From Psychroserpens luteus (GTDB lineage Bacteria > Bacteroidota > Bacteroidia > Flavobacteriales > Flavobacteriaceae): a stretch of DNA of 64,000 nucleotides. Position numbers and translations under genes: made by a program. The DNA is taken from positions 1-64,000 of the forward strand of contig NZ_JADILU010000011.1 of assembly GCF_015319355.1 (NCBI RefSeq), read 5' to 3'. Positions 8,603 through 16,688 of the stretch are shown here, piece after piece. The notes under the pieces were generated by a model, which searched no databases, was not told the origin of the DNA, and was given only the letters and a program-made list of their open reading frames with translations. Positions within the stretch are counted from its first letter, which is position 1. Each line of letters starts with the position of its first letter.

Positions 8603-9769
8603 ATGAGCAGTAGGTACTTCACAGAAGAACATGAGTTATTTAGACAAAGTTTAAAAGATTTCTTGCAAAAAGAAGTCGTTCCTCATATTGAAAAATGGGA
8701 AAAAACGGGTCATATAGAGCGTTTTATTTGGGAGAAATTTGGAGAAATGGGTTTCTTCGGTTTAGCATATCCTGAAGAATATGGAGGTATGGATCTCGAT
8801 TTGTTTTACACAGTAATCTTACTTGAAGAATTACAAAAAGTAAACTCTGGCGGATTTGCAGCTGCAATTTGGGCACATGCTTATTTAGCAATGACGCATC
8901 TTAATAAAGAAGGAGATGACGCTATCAAACAAAAATATTTAGCACCTAGTATCACTGGAGAGAAAATTGGATGTCTTTGTATAACAGAGCCTTTTGGTGG
9001 TTCTGATGTTGCAGGAATGAGGACAACTGCTGTTAAAAAAGGCGATACATATGTAATCAATGGGTCAAAAACATTTATTACAAATGGAGTATATAGTGAT
9101 TATTTAGTAGTATGTGCAAAAACAAATCCTGAACTTGGTAATAAAGGAATCAGCATATTCGTCATGGATCGTGATACACCAGGAATTTCGGCTACAAAAC
9201 TTGATAAATTAGGATGGAGAGCATCAGATACTGGTGAGATTGCATTTGATAATGTGACTATTCCAGCATCAAACTTAATGGGTGAGGAGAATAAAGGGTT
9301 TCCATATATCATGCAACATTTTGCATTAGAGCGTTTAATTATGGGAATTAACTCTCATGCTCGTGCAGAATTTGCTTTAGAATATGCTCAAAAATATATG
9401 AGTGAGCGTCAAGCTTTCGGTAAATCTATTGATAAATTTCAAGCGTTAAGACATGCTTTTGCAGATTGTTACGCAGATATGATTATGTGTAAAGAATTTA
9501 ATTATTCTATTGCAGATCGTCTTAACAACGGAGAATATGTAGTTAAAGAAGCTACAATTTCTAAATTGCGTTCAACAAAAATGGCAGATGAGGTCATTTA
9601 CCAATGTCTTCAGTTTTTAGGAGGCTACGGTTATATGGAAGAATATCCTATGGCAAGATTATTGCGTGATAGCAGACTGGGACCAATTGGTGGTGGTACT
9701 TCGGAAATCTTGAGAGAGATTATCGCTAAAATGGTAATCGATAACAAAGACTACAAGCCAGCGACATAA
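8603..9769 (+). CDS. Acyl-CoA dehydrogenase
   Basis: The 388-residue flavoenzyme has the full ACAD fold. Recognisable segments are CITEPFGGSDVAGM and INGSKTFITNG (FAD and substrate sites), RQAFGKSIDKFQALRHAFAD, and LGGYGYMEEYPMARLLRD. The C-terminal IGGGTSEILREI has Gly where SCAD-type enzymes carry the catalytic Glu. A glutamate in FALERLIMG (about 243) matches the helix-G position used by LCAD/IVD-type enzymes. It oxidises an acyl-CoA to the enoyl-CoA. The exact chain length is not predictable. Its last 15 codons are duplicated 37 bp downstream. Confidence 0.93.
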   Translation: MSSRYFTEEHELFRQSLKDFLQKEVVPHIEKWEKTGHIERFIWEKFGEMGFFGLAYPEEYGGMDLDLFYTVILLEELQKVNSGGFAAAIWAHAYLAMTHLNKEGDDAIKQKYLAPSITGEKIGCLCITEPFGGSDVAGMRTTAVKKGDTYVINGSKTFITNGVYSDYLVVCAKTNPELGNKGISIFVMDRDTPGISATKLDKLGWRASDTGEIAFDNVTIPASNLMGEENKGFPYIMQHFALERLIMGINSHARAEFALEYAQKYMSERQAFGKSIDKFQALRHAFADCYADMIMCKEFNYSIADRLNNGEYVVKEATISKLRSTKMADEVIYQCLQFLGGYGYMEEYPMARLLRDSRLGPIGGGTSEILREIIAKMVIDNKDYKPAT

Positions 9770-9782
9770 TTTCTTGATTGCT

Positions 9783-9818
9783 ATTTTAGCGAAAATTATT
9801 TTTCAATTTCGCTAAAAT
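9783..9818. terminator. Hairpin downstream of the acyl-CoA dehydrogenase gene
   Basis: ATTTTAGCGAAAATT (9783-9797) pairs with AATTTCGCTAAAAT (9805-9818), with one bulged A. There is no long T run after it. The right arm is formed by the first bases of the duplicated gene end, so the hairpin may be a by-product of the duplication as well as a weak terminator. Confidence 0.4.
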
Positions 9819-9858
9819 GGTAATTGATAACAAAGATTACAAGCCAGCAACATAATTT
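9810..9858 (+). pseudogene. Duplicated 3' end of the acyl-CoA dehydrogenase gene
   Basis: These 49 bases repeat 9724-9772, the last 14 sense codons plus stop (IAKMVIDNKDYKPAT stop). There are only three differences, all at synonymous third positions (ATC/ATT, GAC/GAT, GCG/GCA). The fragment has no start codon. All-synonymous divergence suggests the two copies come from two functional versions of the gene, for example after allelic replacement by homologous DNA. Confidence 0.75.
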
Positions 9859-9924
9859 TTTCTTCGGAAATATGATACCAAACTGTTCCCTCGCAATAAA
9901 TTCAATTATAAAAGAACACTTAGT

Positions 9925-11352
9925 ATGGTAATGAAACACTTTAAAAATTTTCTAGCAATAACTATATTGCTTTTCGCATTTAGCGCATCTGCACAAACTG
10001 AAGTCAAGAATAAAATTGTTGACTTCTTAATGCAATCACCAATAGAGAGTGCTAGTATTTACGTGCAAAACACAACTATTGGTACAGTAAGTAATGCAGA
10101 TGGTAAATTTGCACTTGTAGTTCCACAAGAATTTGTAAAAGACACTTTAATCATATCTTCAATAGGATATAAGAGTTACAAAATCCCAGTAGATGAGTTT
10201 GATAACACCTTTGACGTTTTTCTAGAAGAAGATGTCGCATCACTTGATGAGATTGTTATAATGGCAGAAACGCGTCCCAAAACAGGAAACGATATTGTGC
10301 TTAAAGCCATGGAGAAGTTGGCTACTAACTTACCAGATTCGGCATATATTCAAAAAGGTTTTTTGCGTCATAAAGAACGAAATAAAGTGGAGTTCAAATG
10401 GCTTATTGAAAGCGCAATAACGGTTTATGATTCAGGATTTGCTGCCAATTCAAATGACTATTTAAAAATCAATGTTGATCAGGTTAGAAAAAGTTATGAC
10501 TTAAGAGATGTAGATAGTATTTTTAATTATGTGGCTTACAATAATCAGAATGCAAAACGTAGCAGACTAAAAGTAAAAGATGTAAAGCGACGTGATTTAT
10601 CAACCGAACAATTGGAGAAAGCCATTAAGTGGAATGATACCAGAGTCAACGGACTTCAAAACATATTTCAGGGAAAGCTTAATTTATTCAGAAATTCTAC
10701 TAATGATAGTGCACTTTTTGGAGAAGATGTTTTAGAAAAGCATCATTTTGATTTAGATACCATATTAGTTGATGATGGAAGAAAAATCTATAAAATTAAA
10801 ATTTCAGAAAGTAGAAAATTTGTAGATCTCGAAACTAAAGGTATTTTTAATGCAGGTTATGAGGCTAAAGGTTGGTTATATATCTATTACGATAATTATG
10901 CGATTAAAAAAGTAGAGTATGAGCTTGTAGCAGCTTCTCCAGCGCAAAAAGTTAGAAGTAAACGCTTATTTGATACGCAAGTTAATCACAAATTAGTGAT
11001 GACTTATATGGAGTATCAAGATAAGATGTATCCTAATTACATTTATTATGAAACACCTAAACTCGTCAATGTTGGTTTTAAAACAGACCAAAAAGTAAGT
11101 GATGAAGAAAAGGAACGCTATAATAAAGAAGAACGCTTTTATTACACTGTACAGGAGATTTTGTTTTCTGAGATTATTTTAGATAAAGAAATCATTAAAA
11201 TGAAACTTGATGGTCAATGGGATATGGATATATTTTCTCCTAAACCATACGATAAAGCATTCTGGAAAAACTATAATGTACTCTTAGAAAGCGAGGAAGA
11301 TGAAAAATTGATTCAAGATTTAAGTCAAAGGGCATCTTTATTTAAAGACTAG
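9925..11352 (+). CDS. Secreted carboxypeptidase-like regulatory domain protein (DUF5686-like)
   Basis: The protein has 475 residues. A signal peptide (MKHFKNFLAITILLFAFSASAQ) starts at the third codon, so the start may be 9931. Residues about 27-110 form a CarboxypepD_reg-like beta-sandwich (SIYVQNTTIGTVSNADGKF, ISSIGYKSYKIPV). They are followed by SLDEIVIMAETRP, as in TonB-dependent receptor plug linkers. The rest is a beta-rich region seen in flavobacterial outer-membrane proteins of unknown role. It stands alone, ending at a good terminator. Confidence 0.75.
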   Translation: MVMKHFKNFLAITILLFAFSASAQTEVKNKIVDFLMQSPIESASIYVQNTTIGTVSNADGKFALVVPQEFVKDTLIISSIGYKSYKIPVDEFDNTFDVFLEEDVASLDEIVIMAETRPKTGNDIVLKAMEKLATNLPDSAYIQKGFLRHKERNKVEFKWLIESAITVYDSGFAANSNDYLKINVDQVRKSYDLRDVDSIFNYVAYNNQNAKRSRLKVKDVKRRDLSTEQLEKAIKWNDTRVNGLQNIFQGKLNLFRNSTNDSALFGEDVLEKHHFDLDTILVDDGRKIYKIKISESRKFVDLETKGIFNAGYEAKGWLYIYYDNYAIKKVEYELVAASPAQKVRSKRLFDTQVNHKLVMTYMEYQDKMYPNYIYYETPKLVNVGFKTDQKVSDEEKERYNKEERFYYTVQEILFSEIILDKEIIKMKLDGQWDMDIFSPKPYDKAFWKNYNVLLESEEDEKLIQDLSQRASLFKD

Positions 11353-11375
11353 AACTTTAAAAATTCAAAAACACA

Positions 11376-11412
11376 AATAAAGTCAAAACGATAAGTTTTG
11401 GCTTTATTTTTT
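11376..11412 (+). terminator. Intrinsic terminator
   Basis: AAATAAAGTCAAAAC pairs with GTTTTGGCTTTATTT around a GATAA loop and runs into a T tract. It closes the 9925-11352 transcription unit. Confidence 0.85.
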
Positions 11413-11457
11413 GAAGTTAATTCAAAAAATACTACTTATTTCTGATTATTTATCAAC

Positions 11458-11473
11458 ACGAAAACGTTTTCGT
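11458..11473. promoter_or_regulatory. LacI/CcpA-type operator palindrome
   Basis: ACGAAAACGTTTTCGT is a perfect 16-bp palindrome with the central CG typical of LacI-family operators and close to catabolite-responsive elements. It lies 73 bp before the alpha-amylase start. A LacI-family maltodextrin regulator encoded elsewhere is the likely ligand, but none is visible here. Confidence 0.6.
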
Positions 11474-11545
11474 TGATTTTCTATTTCTTTATTCGATTGT
11501 TATTAATGTAACTTACTGCTATAGTAACCAAATCTTATAATCATT

Positions 11546-12922
11546 ATGAAAAATTTAAAATGTATAGGCATTGCGCTTTTGCTGTTGTGTCTATTTAATT
11601 GTAACAATGAAGACCTTTCGGTTGAAGAAGAATCTTTACAAAAAAAAGAAAATACTAATGACTTTCAACGTGCAGGTTTAAAACCGATTGGAGAAGGTGT
11701 TATGATGCAGGCTTTTTATTGGGATGTTCCAGGAGGTGGTAATTGGTGGAATACTTTAGATACTAAAATGGCAGATTGGAGTAATGCAGGAATTGATGCT
11801 GTATGGCTTCCGCCAGTTTCTAAAGCTCAAAATGGTCCGTTTTCAATGGGATACGATCCATTTGATTATTTTGATTTTGGAGAATATAACCAAATGGGAA
11901 GTACAGAAACTCGCTTTGGTTCTAGAACAGAGTTAACCAATATGATAAAGACAGCTCATGATAATGGATTGAGTGTCATTGCAGATATTGTGATAAATCA
12001 TAATAGTGGAGGAGATAGTGAGTCTAATGCTTATACAGGAGGAAATACATGGACAGATTTTAATCCACTATCAGGAAATTTCAATCGCTCTTCAACAGAT
12101 TTTCATGCTAATAATATACATTCTAACGATACTGGTGCGTTTGGAGGTTTTCCAGATTTATGTCATCACCAAACCTACGTTCAAGATTGGCTTTGGAAAA
12201 ATCCTAACAGTGTAGCAAAATATTATAGAGATGTCATTGGTTTTGATGGCTGGCGTTTTGATTATGTAAAAGGATTTGAACCGTGGGTTGTAAAAGATTG
12301 GAAAAATGAAGTTGGTGGTTTCTCAGTTGGAGAATATTGGGATAGTAATGTGTCAACTTTAGATTGGTGGACAGGAGCAGCAGAGGTTAGCGCATTTGAT
12401 TTTGCATGTTATTACAAAATGAAAGATGCTTTTATGGGTAATGACCTAGCAGCTCTAAATGACAATATGTTATGGAAGCAAAATGCATCTAAGGCAGTAA
12501 CTTTTGTAGCAAATCATGATACAGATGAGATTATTAATAATAAAATATTAGCCTATGCTTATATTTTAACTCATGAAGGTTATCCAACTATTTTTTATAG
12601 AGATTATGAAGAGTGGTTAAATAAAGAACGATTAAACAATCTTATTTGGATACATAATAATTTAGCAAGTGGAACTACAACAATTCTTCACGCAGATACA
12701 GATGAATACATAGCTAAAAGAAATGGATCTGGAGGAAATGGATTAGTCGTGTATATTAATAATTCAAATTCTTGGCAAGAACGTTGGATAGAGACAAATT
12801 GGTCTAATACAGTGATAAAAGATTTTACAGGTCATTCTGGTTGGGAACCAACAACACAATCAGGAAAATGGGTAAAAATACAAGCTCCACCTAAAAGTTA
12901 TTCAGTTTGGTCAGTAAAATAG
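11546..12922 (+). CDS. Archaeal-type GH13 alpha-amylase, lipoprotein
   Basis: The 458-residue lipoprotein has a signal peptide with lipobox LFNC (Cys19). GH13 regions are clear: DIVINHN (conserved region I), GWRFDYVKG with the nucleophile Asp at about 238, VGEYWD with acid/base Glu at about 263, and FVANHDTDE with the transition-state Asp at about 325. The start of the domain (GVMMQAFYWDVPGGGNWW), the YVKG ending of region II and VGEYWD closely match Thermococcales alpha-amylases (subfamily GH13_7). It should cut alpha-1,4 links in starch at the cell surface. No susCD genes are adjacent. The upstream LacI-type palindrome implies maltose or starch control. Confidence 0.92.
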   Translation: MKNLKCIGIALLLLCLFNCNNEDLSVEEESLQKKENTNDFQRAGLKPIGEGVMMQAFYWDVPGGGNWWNTLDTKMADWSNAGIDAVWLPPVSKAQNGPFSMGYDPFDYFDFGEYNQMGSTETRFGSRTELTNMIKTAHDNGLSVIADIVINHNSGGDSESNAYTGGNTWTDFNPLSGNFNRSSTDFHANNIHSNDTGAFGGFPDLCHHQTYVQDWLWKNPNSVAKYYRDVIGFDGWRFDYVKGFEPWVVKDWKNEVGGFSVGEYWDSNVSTLDWWTGAAEVSAFDFACYYKMKDAFMGNDLAALNDNMLWKQNASKAVTFVANHDTDEIINNKILAYAYILTHEGYPTIFYRDYEEWLNKERLNNLIWIHNNLASGTTTILHADTDEYIAKRNGSGGNGLVVYINNSNSWQERWIETNWSNTVIKDFTGHSGWEPTTQSGKWVKIQAPPKSYSVWSVK

Positions 12923-12948
12923 ATCCTAGTTTTTTTTGATTTTTTTTG

Positions 12949-12978
12949 TTGGACATTTTAAATTAGTTTTTATATTTG
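12949..12978 (+). promoter_or_regulatory. Bacteroidota promoter of rpsU
   Basis: TTG at 12949-12951 and TATATTTG at 12971-12978 are separated by 19 bp, matching TTG-N17-23-TAnnTTTG. The expected start near 12983 gives a leader of about 34 nt. Confidence 0.75.
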
Positions 12979-13000
12979 CAGCCTTAAAAAATCTAAAAGA

Positions 13001-13007
13001 GAGGAGG
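13001..13007 (+). promoter_or_regulatory. Strong Shine-Dalgarno of rpsU
   Basis: GAGGAGG sits 9 nt before the ATG at 13017. It is the only strong Shine-Dalgarno I notice in the window. In Flavobacterium the anti-SD is masked by bS21 with neighbouring proteins, and an SD on the bS21 mRNA lets S21-deficient ribosomes make more S21. This element fits that autoregulation and fixes the start codon. Confidence 0.8.
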
Positions 13008-13016
13008 TTAAGAACT

Positions 13017-13211
13017 ATGTTAATAATTCCAATAAAATCAGGAGAAAATATAGATAGAGCGCTAAAACGTTACAAACGAAAGTTTGTGAAGACGACGGTT
13101 AAAAACCAGTTGCAAGAGCGTAAACAATTTATAAAACCTTCTATAGCACGTAGAGCGCAAGTACAAAAAGCACAATATGTTCAGGGTCTTAGAGATCAAG
13201 AAGCAGTATAA
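13017..13211 (+). CDS. rpsU: 30S ribosomal protein bS21
   Basis: The protein has 64 residues starting MLIIPIKSGENIDRALKRYK, followed by the arginine/lysine-rich helix KRKFVKTTVKNQLQERKQF, typical for bS21. The open frame extends upstream to 12936, but the promoter lies inside that extension, and the Shine-Dalgarno at 13001 points to the ATG at 13017. bS21 binds the 30S platform next to the 16S 3' end. In Bacteroidota it helps sequester the anti-SD. The gene has its own promoter and terminator and is followed by the xerC-like gene. Confidence 0.95.
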   Translation: MLIIPIKSGENIDRALKRYKRKFVKTTVKNQLQERKQFIKPSIARRAQVQKAQYVQGLRDQEAV

Positions 13212-13232
13212 TTAAATGCTTTTTTAAATATA

Positions 13233-13264
13233 AATCCTACTCATATGAGTAGGATTTTTTTTGT
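13233..13264 (+). terminator. Intrinsic terminator of rpsU
   Basis: AATCCTACTC and GAGTAGGATT form a perfect stem (13233-13256) followed by eight T. It separates rpsU from the recombinase gene. Confidence 0.9.
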
Positions 13265-13338
13265 TCTTTACTGAAATAGATAATTAAAAAGGTTGTACTT
13301 TTAAATTCGTACGAATTATTACTTCGGAAACATAAAAC

Positions 13339-14229
13339 ATGTCATTTAAAGCATTTTCAGATTATCTCTTCCTAGAGAAAAACTATTCAAAGCTAACGCT
13401 GAAAGCTTATTTAACCGATTTAGAAGCATTTCGAAAATTCGTTGAATCAGAATTTCAATCAGACACTATAGACGATGTCAACTATCAACAAATAAGAAAT
13501 TGGATTGTTAGTTTAGTTGAAAGCGGTATCTCAAATCGAACTATAAACAGAAAAACATCATCTCTCAATACTTATTTTAAGTTTCTTTTAAAAACAAATA
13601 CTATTACTGTAAACCCTTTAAATAAGCATAAAGCTTTAAAAGTGAGTAAAAAAGTTCAAGTACCGTTTTCAGAAACCGAAATGCAACAAGTAATAGAAGA
13701 ACTTAATTCTGTAACAGACTTTGAAGGTTTAAGAAACCGATTAATTATAGAATTGTTCTATGCAACCGGAATACGTCGTATAGAACTCGTACAGCTTAAA
13801 ATTTCTGATGTTGATAAGTCAAATAAGGTATTAAAAGTACTTGGTAAGCGAAACAAAGAACGACTAATTCCATTGTTAGATTCAGTAACAAAAACATTAG
13901 AAACATATTTAACTCAAAGAAATAAATTAGAACTAATAGTAGATAATCCTTATTTGTTTTTAACAAAAAAAGGGGTTAAAATTTATGAAACTCTTGTGTA
14001 CAGAATTATAAATGACTACTTTAGTAAGGTATCTAGTAAAGTAAAAAGAAGTCCGCATATATTGAGGCACTCTTTTGCGACGCATTTACTTAATCAAGGT
14101 GCAAATTTAAACGCTGTAAAAGAACTTCTTGGACATTCAAGTTTAGCAGCAACTCAAATTTATACTCATAATAGTATAGCCGAATTAAAAAAAGTGTATT
14201 CAAATACACATCCAAGAAGTAAAAAATAA
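13339..14229 (+). CDS. xerC: Tyrosine recombinase XerC/XerD type
   Basis: The protein has 296 residues, normal for Xer. The SAM-like core-binding domain occupies about 1-85 (YLFLEKNYSKLTLKAYLTDL). The catalytic domain contains the Arg of ATGIRRIELVQL (about 146), the beta-hairpin Lys in GKRNKERLIPL, HILRHSFATHLL (HxxR), LGHSSLAATQIYTH (His) and the Tyr nucleophile of IYTH near 276. It should resolve chromosome dimers at dif with a partner. Whether it is XerC or XerD cannot be told from this copy alone. It sits between rpsU and hpf and lacks the extra alpha-helical insert of integron integrases. Confidence 0.85.
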   Translation: MSFKAFSDYLFLEKNYSKLTLKAYLTDLEAFRKFVESEFQSDTIDDVNYQQIRNWIVSLVESGISNRTINRKTSSLNTYFKFLLKTNTITVNPLNKHKALKVSKKVQVPFSETEMQQVIEELNSVTDFEGLRNRLIIELFYATGIRRIELVQLKISDVDKSNKVLKVLGKRNKERLIPLLDSVTKTLETYLTQRNKLELIVDNPYLFLTKKGVKIYETLVYRIINDYFSKVSSKVKRSPHILRHSFATHLLNQGANLNAVKELLGHSSLAATQIYTHNSIAELKKVYSNTHPRSKK

Positions 14230-14257
14230 TTTTTTGCTAACCTATAAAAGAACGAAT

Positions 14258-14560
14258 ATGAAGGTAAACACACAAGCTGTAAATTTTAATGCAGATAAAA
14301 AATTAATAGACTTTATTCAAACACGTATGGATAAATTAGATTTGTTTTATGATAAAGTCATACAATCTGACGTGTATTTAAAGGTCGAAAACACTAGTGA
14401 TAAGGAAAATAAAGTTTTTGAAGCACGAGTAAAAGTGCCTGGAGACAGTTTTATTGTGAAAAAACAATGCAAAACTTTTGAAGAAGGGGCAGATATGGCT
14501 ATTTCATCGCTTGAAAGGCAGTTAAAACGTAGAAAAGAAAAATTAAGAGCACATATGTGA
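14258..14560 (+). CDS. hpf: Ribosome hibernation promoting factor (HPF/RaiA)
   Basis: The short-form protein has 100 residues starting MKVNTQAVNFNADKKLIDFI. It has the beta-alpha-beta-beta-beta-alpha layout with basic helix residues (SSLERQLKRRKEKLRAHM) that contact the 30S decoding region. HPF keeps ribosomes inactive in stationary phase. An in-frame ATG at 14234 lies only 5 bp after the xerC stop. I prefer 14258, where homologous HPFs begin. The gene is probably co-transcribed with xerC, and a terminator hairpin follows at 14613. Confidence 0.9.
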   Translation: MKVNTQAVNFNADKKLIDFIQTRMDKLDLFYDKVIQSDVYLKVENTSDKENKVFEARVKVPGDSFIVKKQCKTFEEGADMAISSLERQLKRRKEKLRAHM

Positions 14561-14580
14561 TAAAATTTTTCAAAAAATGT

Positions 14581-14610
14581 TTTGAATAAATAAATAAATC
14601 TTTACATTTG
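14581..14610 (+). promoter_or_regulatory. Bacteroidota promoter for the tRNA-tuf unit
   Basis: TTTG (14581-14584) and TACATTTG (14603-14610) are 18 bp apart. Transcription should begin around 14615, inside the left arm of the hpf terminator hairpin, and proceed into the four tRNAs and tuf. Confidence 0.75.
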
Positions 14611-14612
14611 CA

Positions 14613-14639
14613 GTCCGTTAGAAATAGCGGACTTTTTTT
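14613..14639 (+). terminator. Terminator of hpf overlapping the tRNA promoter start
   Basis: GTCCG (14613-14617) pairs with CGGAC (14628-14632) and is followed by seven T. Read-through from hpf would form the full stem. A transcript starting near 14615 would lose part of the 5' arm. Confidence 0.65.
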
Positions 14640-14661
14640 ATAACGAAAAAGTTATAGAAAA

Positions 14662-14735
14662 GCCGATGTAGCTCAGCTGGCTAGAGCAGCTGATTTGTAA
14701 TCAGCAGGTCGTGGGTTCGAGTCCCTCCATCGGCT
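14662..14735 (+). tRNA. tRNA-Thr (anticodon TGT)
   Basis: The 74-nt cloverleaf has acceptor GCCGATG/CATCGGC, anticodon stem GCTGA/TCAGC with loop TTTGTAA, and T-loop GTTCGAGTC. It is identical over its whole length to the tRNA at 44247-44320. Confidence 0.97.
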
Positions 14736-14788
14736 CTAAAAAAAGTCTAAGAAAACGAAAGTTGTTTTTAGCAAAGTTCTTTAAAATT

Positions 14789-14870
<82 letters not shown>

Positions 14871-14993
14871 CAATTTGTTTTTAAGCGCAGTTTTCAGTTT
14901 TTTTGTAAAACTGCGTTCAAAAATTATTTTGGATTGGATTACCAATCTATTTTGAAATATTGAAACCTTTAACTTGTAAGATGGTTAAAAAAT

Positions 14994-15066
14994 GCGAGAG
15001 TAGCTCAGTTGGTAGAGCGTCAGCCTTCCAAGCTGAATGTCGCCGGTTCGAACCCGGTCTCTCGCT
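14994..15066 (+). tRNA. tRNA-Gly (anticodon TCC)
   Basis: The 73-nt cloverleaf has acceptor GCGAGAG/CTCTCGC and anticodon loop CTTCCAA between TCAGC and GCTGA. It is third in the cluster. Confidence 0.97.
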
Positions 15067-15125
15067 CTAACTAAATTAAATTTTAGTTTTAAGTAAACGT
15101 TTCTGTTTAGCTTACAACCTTTAAA

Positions 15126-15197
15126 GCCGGTGTAGCTCAGGGGTAGAGCGTTTCCTTGGTAAGGAAGAGGTCACGAGTTCAATTCTCGTCATTGGCT
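15126..15197 (+). tRNA. tRNA-Thr (anticodon GGT)
   Basis: The 72-nt cloverleaf has acceptor GCCGGTG paired to CATTGGC with two G-T pairs, and anticodon loop TTGGTAA between TTTCC and GGAAG. It ends 65 bp before tuf. Confidence 0.96.
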
Positions 15198-15262
15198 CTT
15201 TTTTTTTGTGAATAAAGAATAAAATTGAATACTAATATAAATTAAGAATAAATAAATTAAAC

Positions 15263-16450
15263 ATGGCAAAGGCAACTTTCGATCGTTCAAAACCACACCT
15301 TAACATAGGTACTATTGGACACGTAGATCACGGTAAAACAACTTTAACTGCTGCTATTACTAAAGTATTAGCTGATGCAGGTTTTTCTGAAGCAAGATCA
15401 TTTGATCAAATTGATAACGCTCCAGAAGAGAAAGAAAGAGGTATAACAATTAATACTTCGCATGTTGAATACGCAACAGCAAATCGTCATTACGCTCACG
15501 TTGACTGTCCAGGTCACGCCGATTACGTAAAGAACATGGTAACTGGTGCTGCTCAAATGGATGGTGCAATTTTAGTAGTTGCTGCGACAGATGGTCCTAT
15601 GCCACAAACACGTGAGCATATCCTTTTAGGTCGTCAGGTAGGAATTCCTCGTATGGTTGTATTCATGAATAAAGTGGATATGGTTGATGATGAAGAATTA
15701 TTAGAATTAGTAGAAATGGAAATTAGAGATTTATTATCATTCTATCAGTATGATGGTGATAATGGACCTGTAATAGCTGGTTCTGCTTTAGGTGCACTTA
15801 ACGGTGAGCAAAAATGGGTAGATAGTGTATTGGAATTAATGAAGTCTGTTGATGAATGGATTGAAGAGCCAGTACGTGATATGGATAAACCATTTTTAAT
15901 GCCTATTGAAGATGTGTTTTCAATTACAGGTCGTGGAACTGTTGCTACAGGTCGTATCGAAACTGGTGTTGGTAATACAGGTGATCCAGTTGAGATCATT
16001 GGTATGGGTGCTGAGAAATTAACATCTACTATTACAGGTATTGAAATGTTCCGTCAAATTTTAGATAGAGGTGAGGCTGGTGATAATGCTGGTATCTTAT
16101 TAAGAGGTATTGAAAAATCTCAAATCTCTAGAGGAATGGTAATCTGTAAGCCAGGTTCTGTAACTCCACATGCTAAATTTAAAGCTGAGGTTTACGTATT
16201 GAAAAAAGAAGAAGGTGGACGTCATACTCCATTCCATAATAATTATCGTCCACAGTTTTACGTACGTACAACTGATGTAACAGGAAACATTATGCTTCCT
16301 GATGGAGTTGAAATGGTAATGCCTGGAGATAACCTTACAATCACTGTTGATTTAATTCAAGCAATTGCAATGAACGTTGGTTTACGTTTCGCAATCCGTG
16401 AAGGTGGTAGAACAGTAGGTGCTGGTCAGGTTACTGAGATTTTAGACTAA
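15263..16450 (+). CDS. tuf: Elongation factor Tu
   Basis: The 395-residue GTPase brings aminoacyl-tRNA to the ribosome. G1 is GHVDHGKT (19-26). The switch-I threonine is in [14 protein letters not shown]3 is [12 protein letters not shown] and G4 is NKVDMVD. Domains 2 and 3 follow ([33 protein letters not shown]). It has the same position after tRNA-Tyr-Gly-Thr and before tRNA-Trp-secE-nusG as in many Bacteria. An A-rich leader without a Shine-Dalgarno precedes the ATG, as usual in Bacteroidota. Confidence 0.99.
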   Translation: MAKATFDRSKPHLNIGTIGHVDHGKTTLTAAITKVLADAGFSEARSFDQIDNAPEEKERGITINTSHVEYATANRHYAHVDCPGHADYVKNMVTGAAQMDGAILVVAATDGPMPQTREHILLGRQVGIPRMVVFMNKVDMVDDEELLELVEMEIRDLLSFYQYDGDNGPVIAGSALGALNGEQKWVDSVLELMKSVDEWIEEPVRDMDKPFLMPIEDVFSITGRGTVATGRIETGVGNTGDPVEIIGMGAEKLTSTITGIEMFRQILDRGEAGDNAGILLRGIEKSQISRGMVICKPGSVTPHAKFKAEVYVLKKEEGGRHTPFHNNYRPQFYVRTTDVTGNIMLPDGVEMVMPGDNLTITVDLIQAIAMNVGLRFAIREGGRTVGAGQVTEILD

Positions 16451-16474
16451 ATATTTATTATATAAATATTGATT

Positions 16475-16502
16475 AAGGTGTCTTGTTTTTACAAGATGCC
16501 TT
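16475..16502 (+). other. Hairpin between tuf and tRNA-Trp
   Basis: AAGGTGTCTTG (16475-16485) pairs with CAAGATGCCTT (16492-16502) with one G-T pair. No T run follows, so it is more likely a processing or read-through hairpin than a full terminator, because tRNA-Trp starts 12 bp later. Confidence 0.5.
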
Positions 16503-16513
16503 GATTAATATTT

Positions 16514-16586
16514 ACGGGTTTAGCTCAGTTGGTAGAGCACTGGTCTCCAAAACCAGGTGTCGGGAGTTCGAGTCTCTCAACCCGTG
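16514..16586 (+). tRNA. tRNA-Trp (anticodon CCA)
   Basis: The 73-nt cloverleaf has acceptor ACGGGTT/AACCCGT, discriminator G, and anticodon loop CTCCAAA between CTGGT and ACCAG. It lies between tuf and secE. Confidence 0.97.
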
Positions 16587-16688
16587 CAAAGAAATAAAAA
16601 CGGGATTTGATTTCTTAGATGCTTCTAAAAAATCGTTTCTATTAAAGTTAGCACTAGACGAAAGTTAAGTGTTTAAATACTAAATCAA

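Noticed and set aside
13339-14229. Tyrosine recombinase as the missing integron integrase
   Set aside because: It has normal Xer length, no integrase-specific extra helix region that I can see, and sits in a conserved rpsU-xer-hpf context more than 10 kb from any cassette-like unit.
16483-16668. 61-codon ORF between tuf and secE
   Set aside because: It runs through the tuf hairpin and the whole of tRNA-Trp, and the product matches nothing recognisable.
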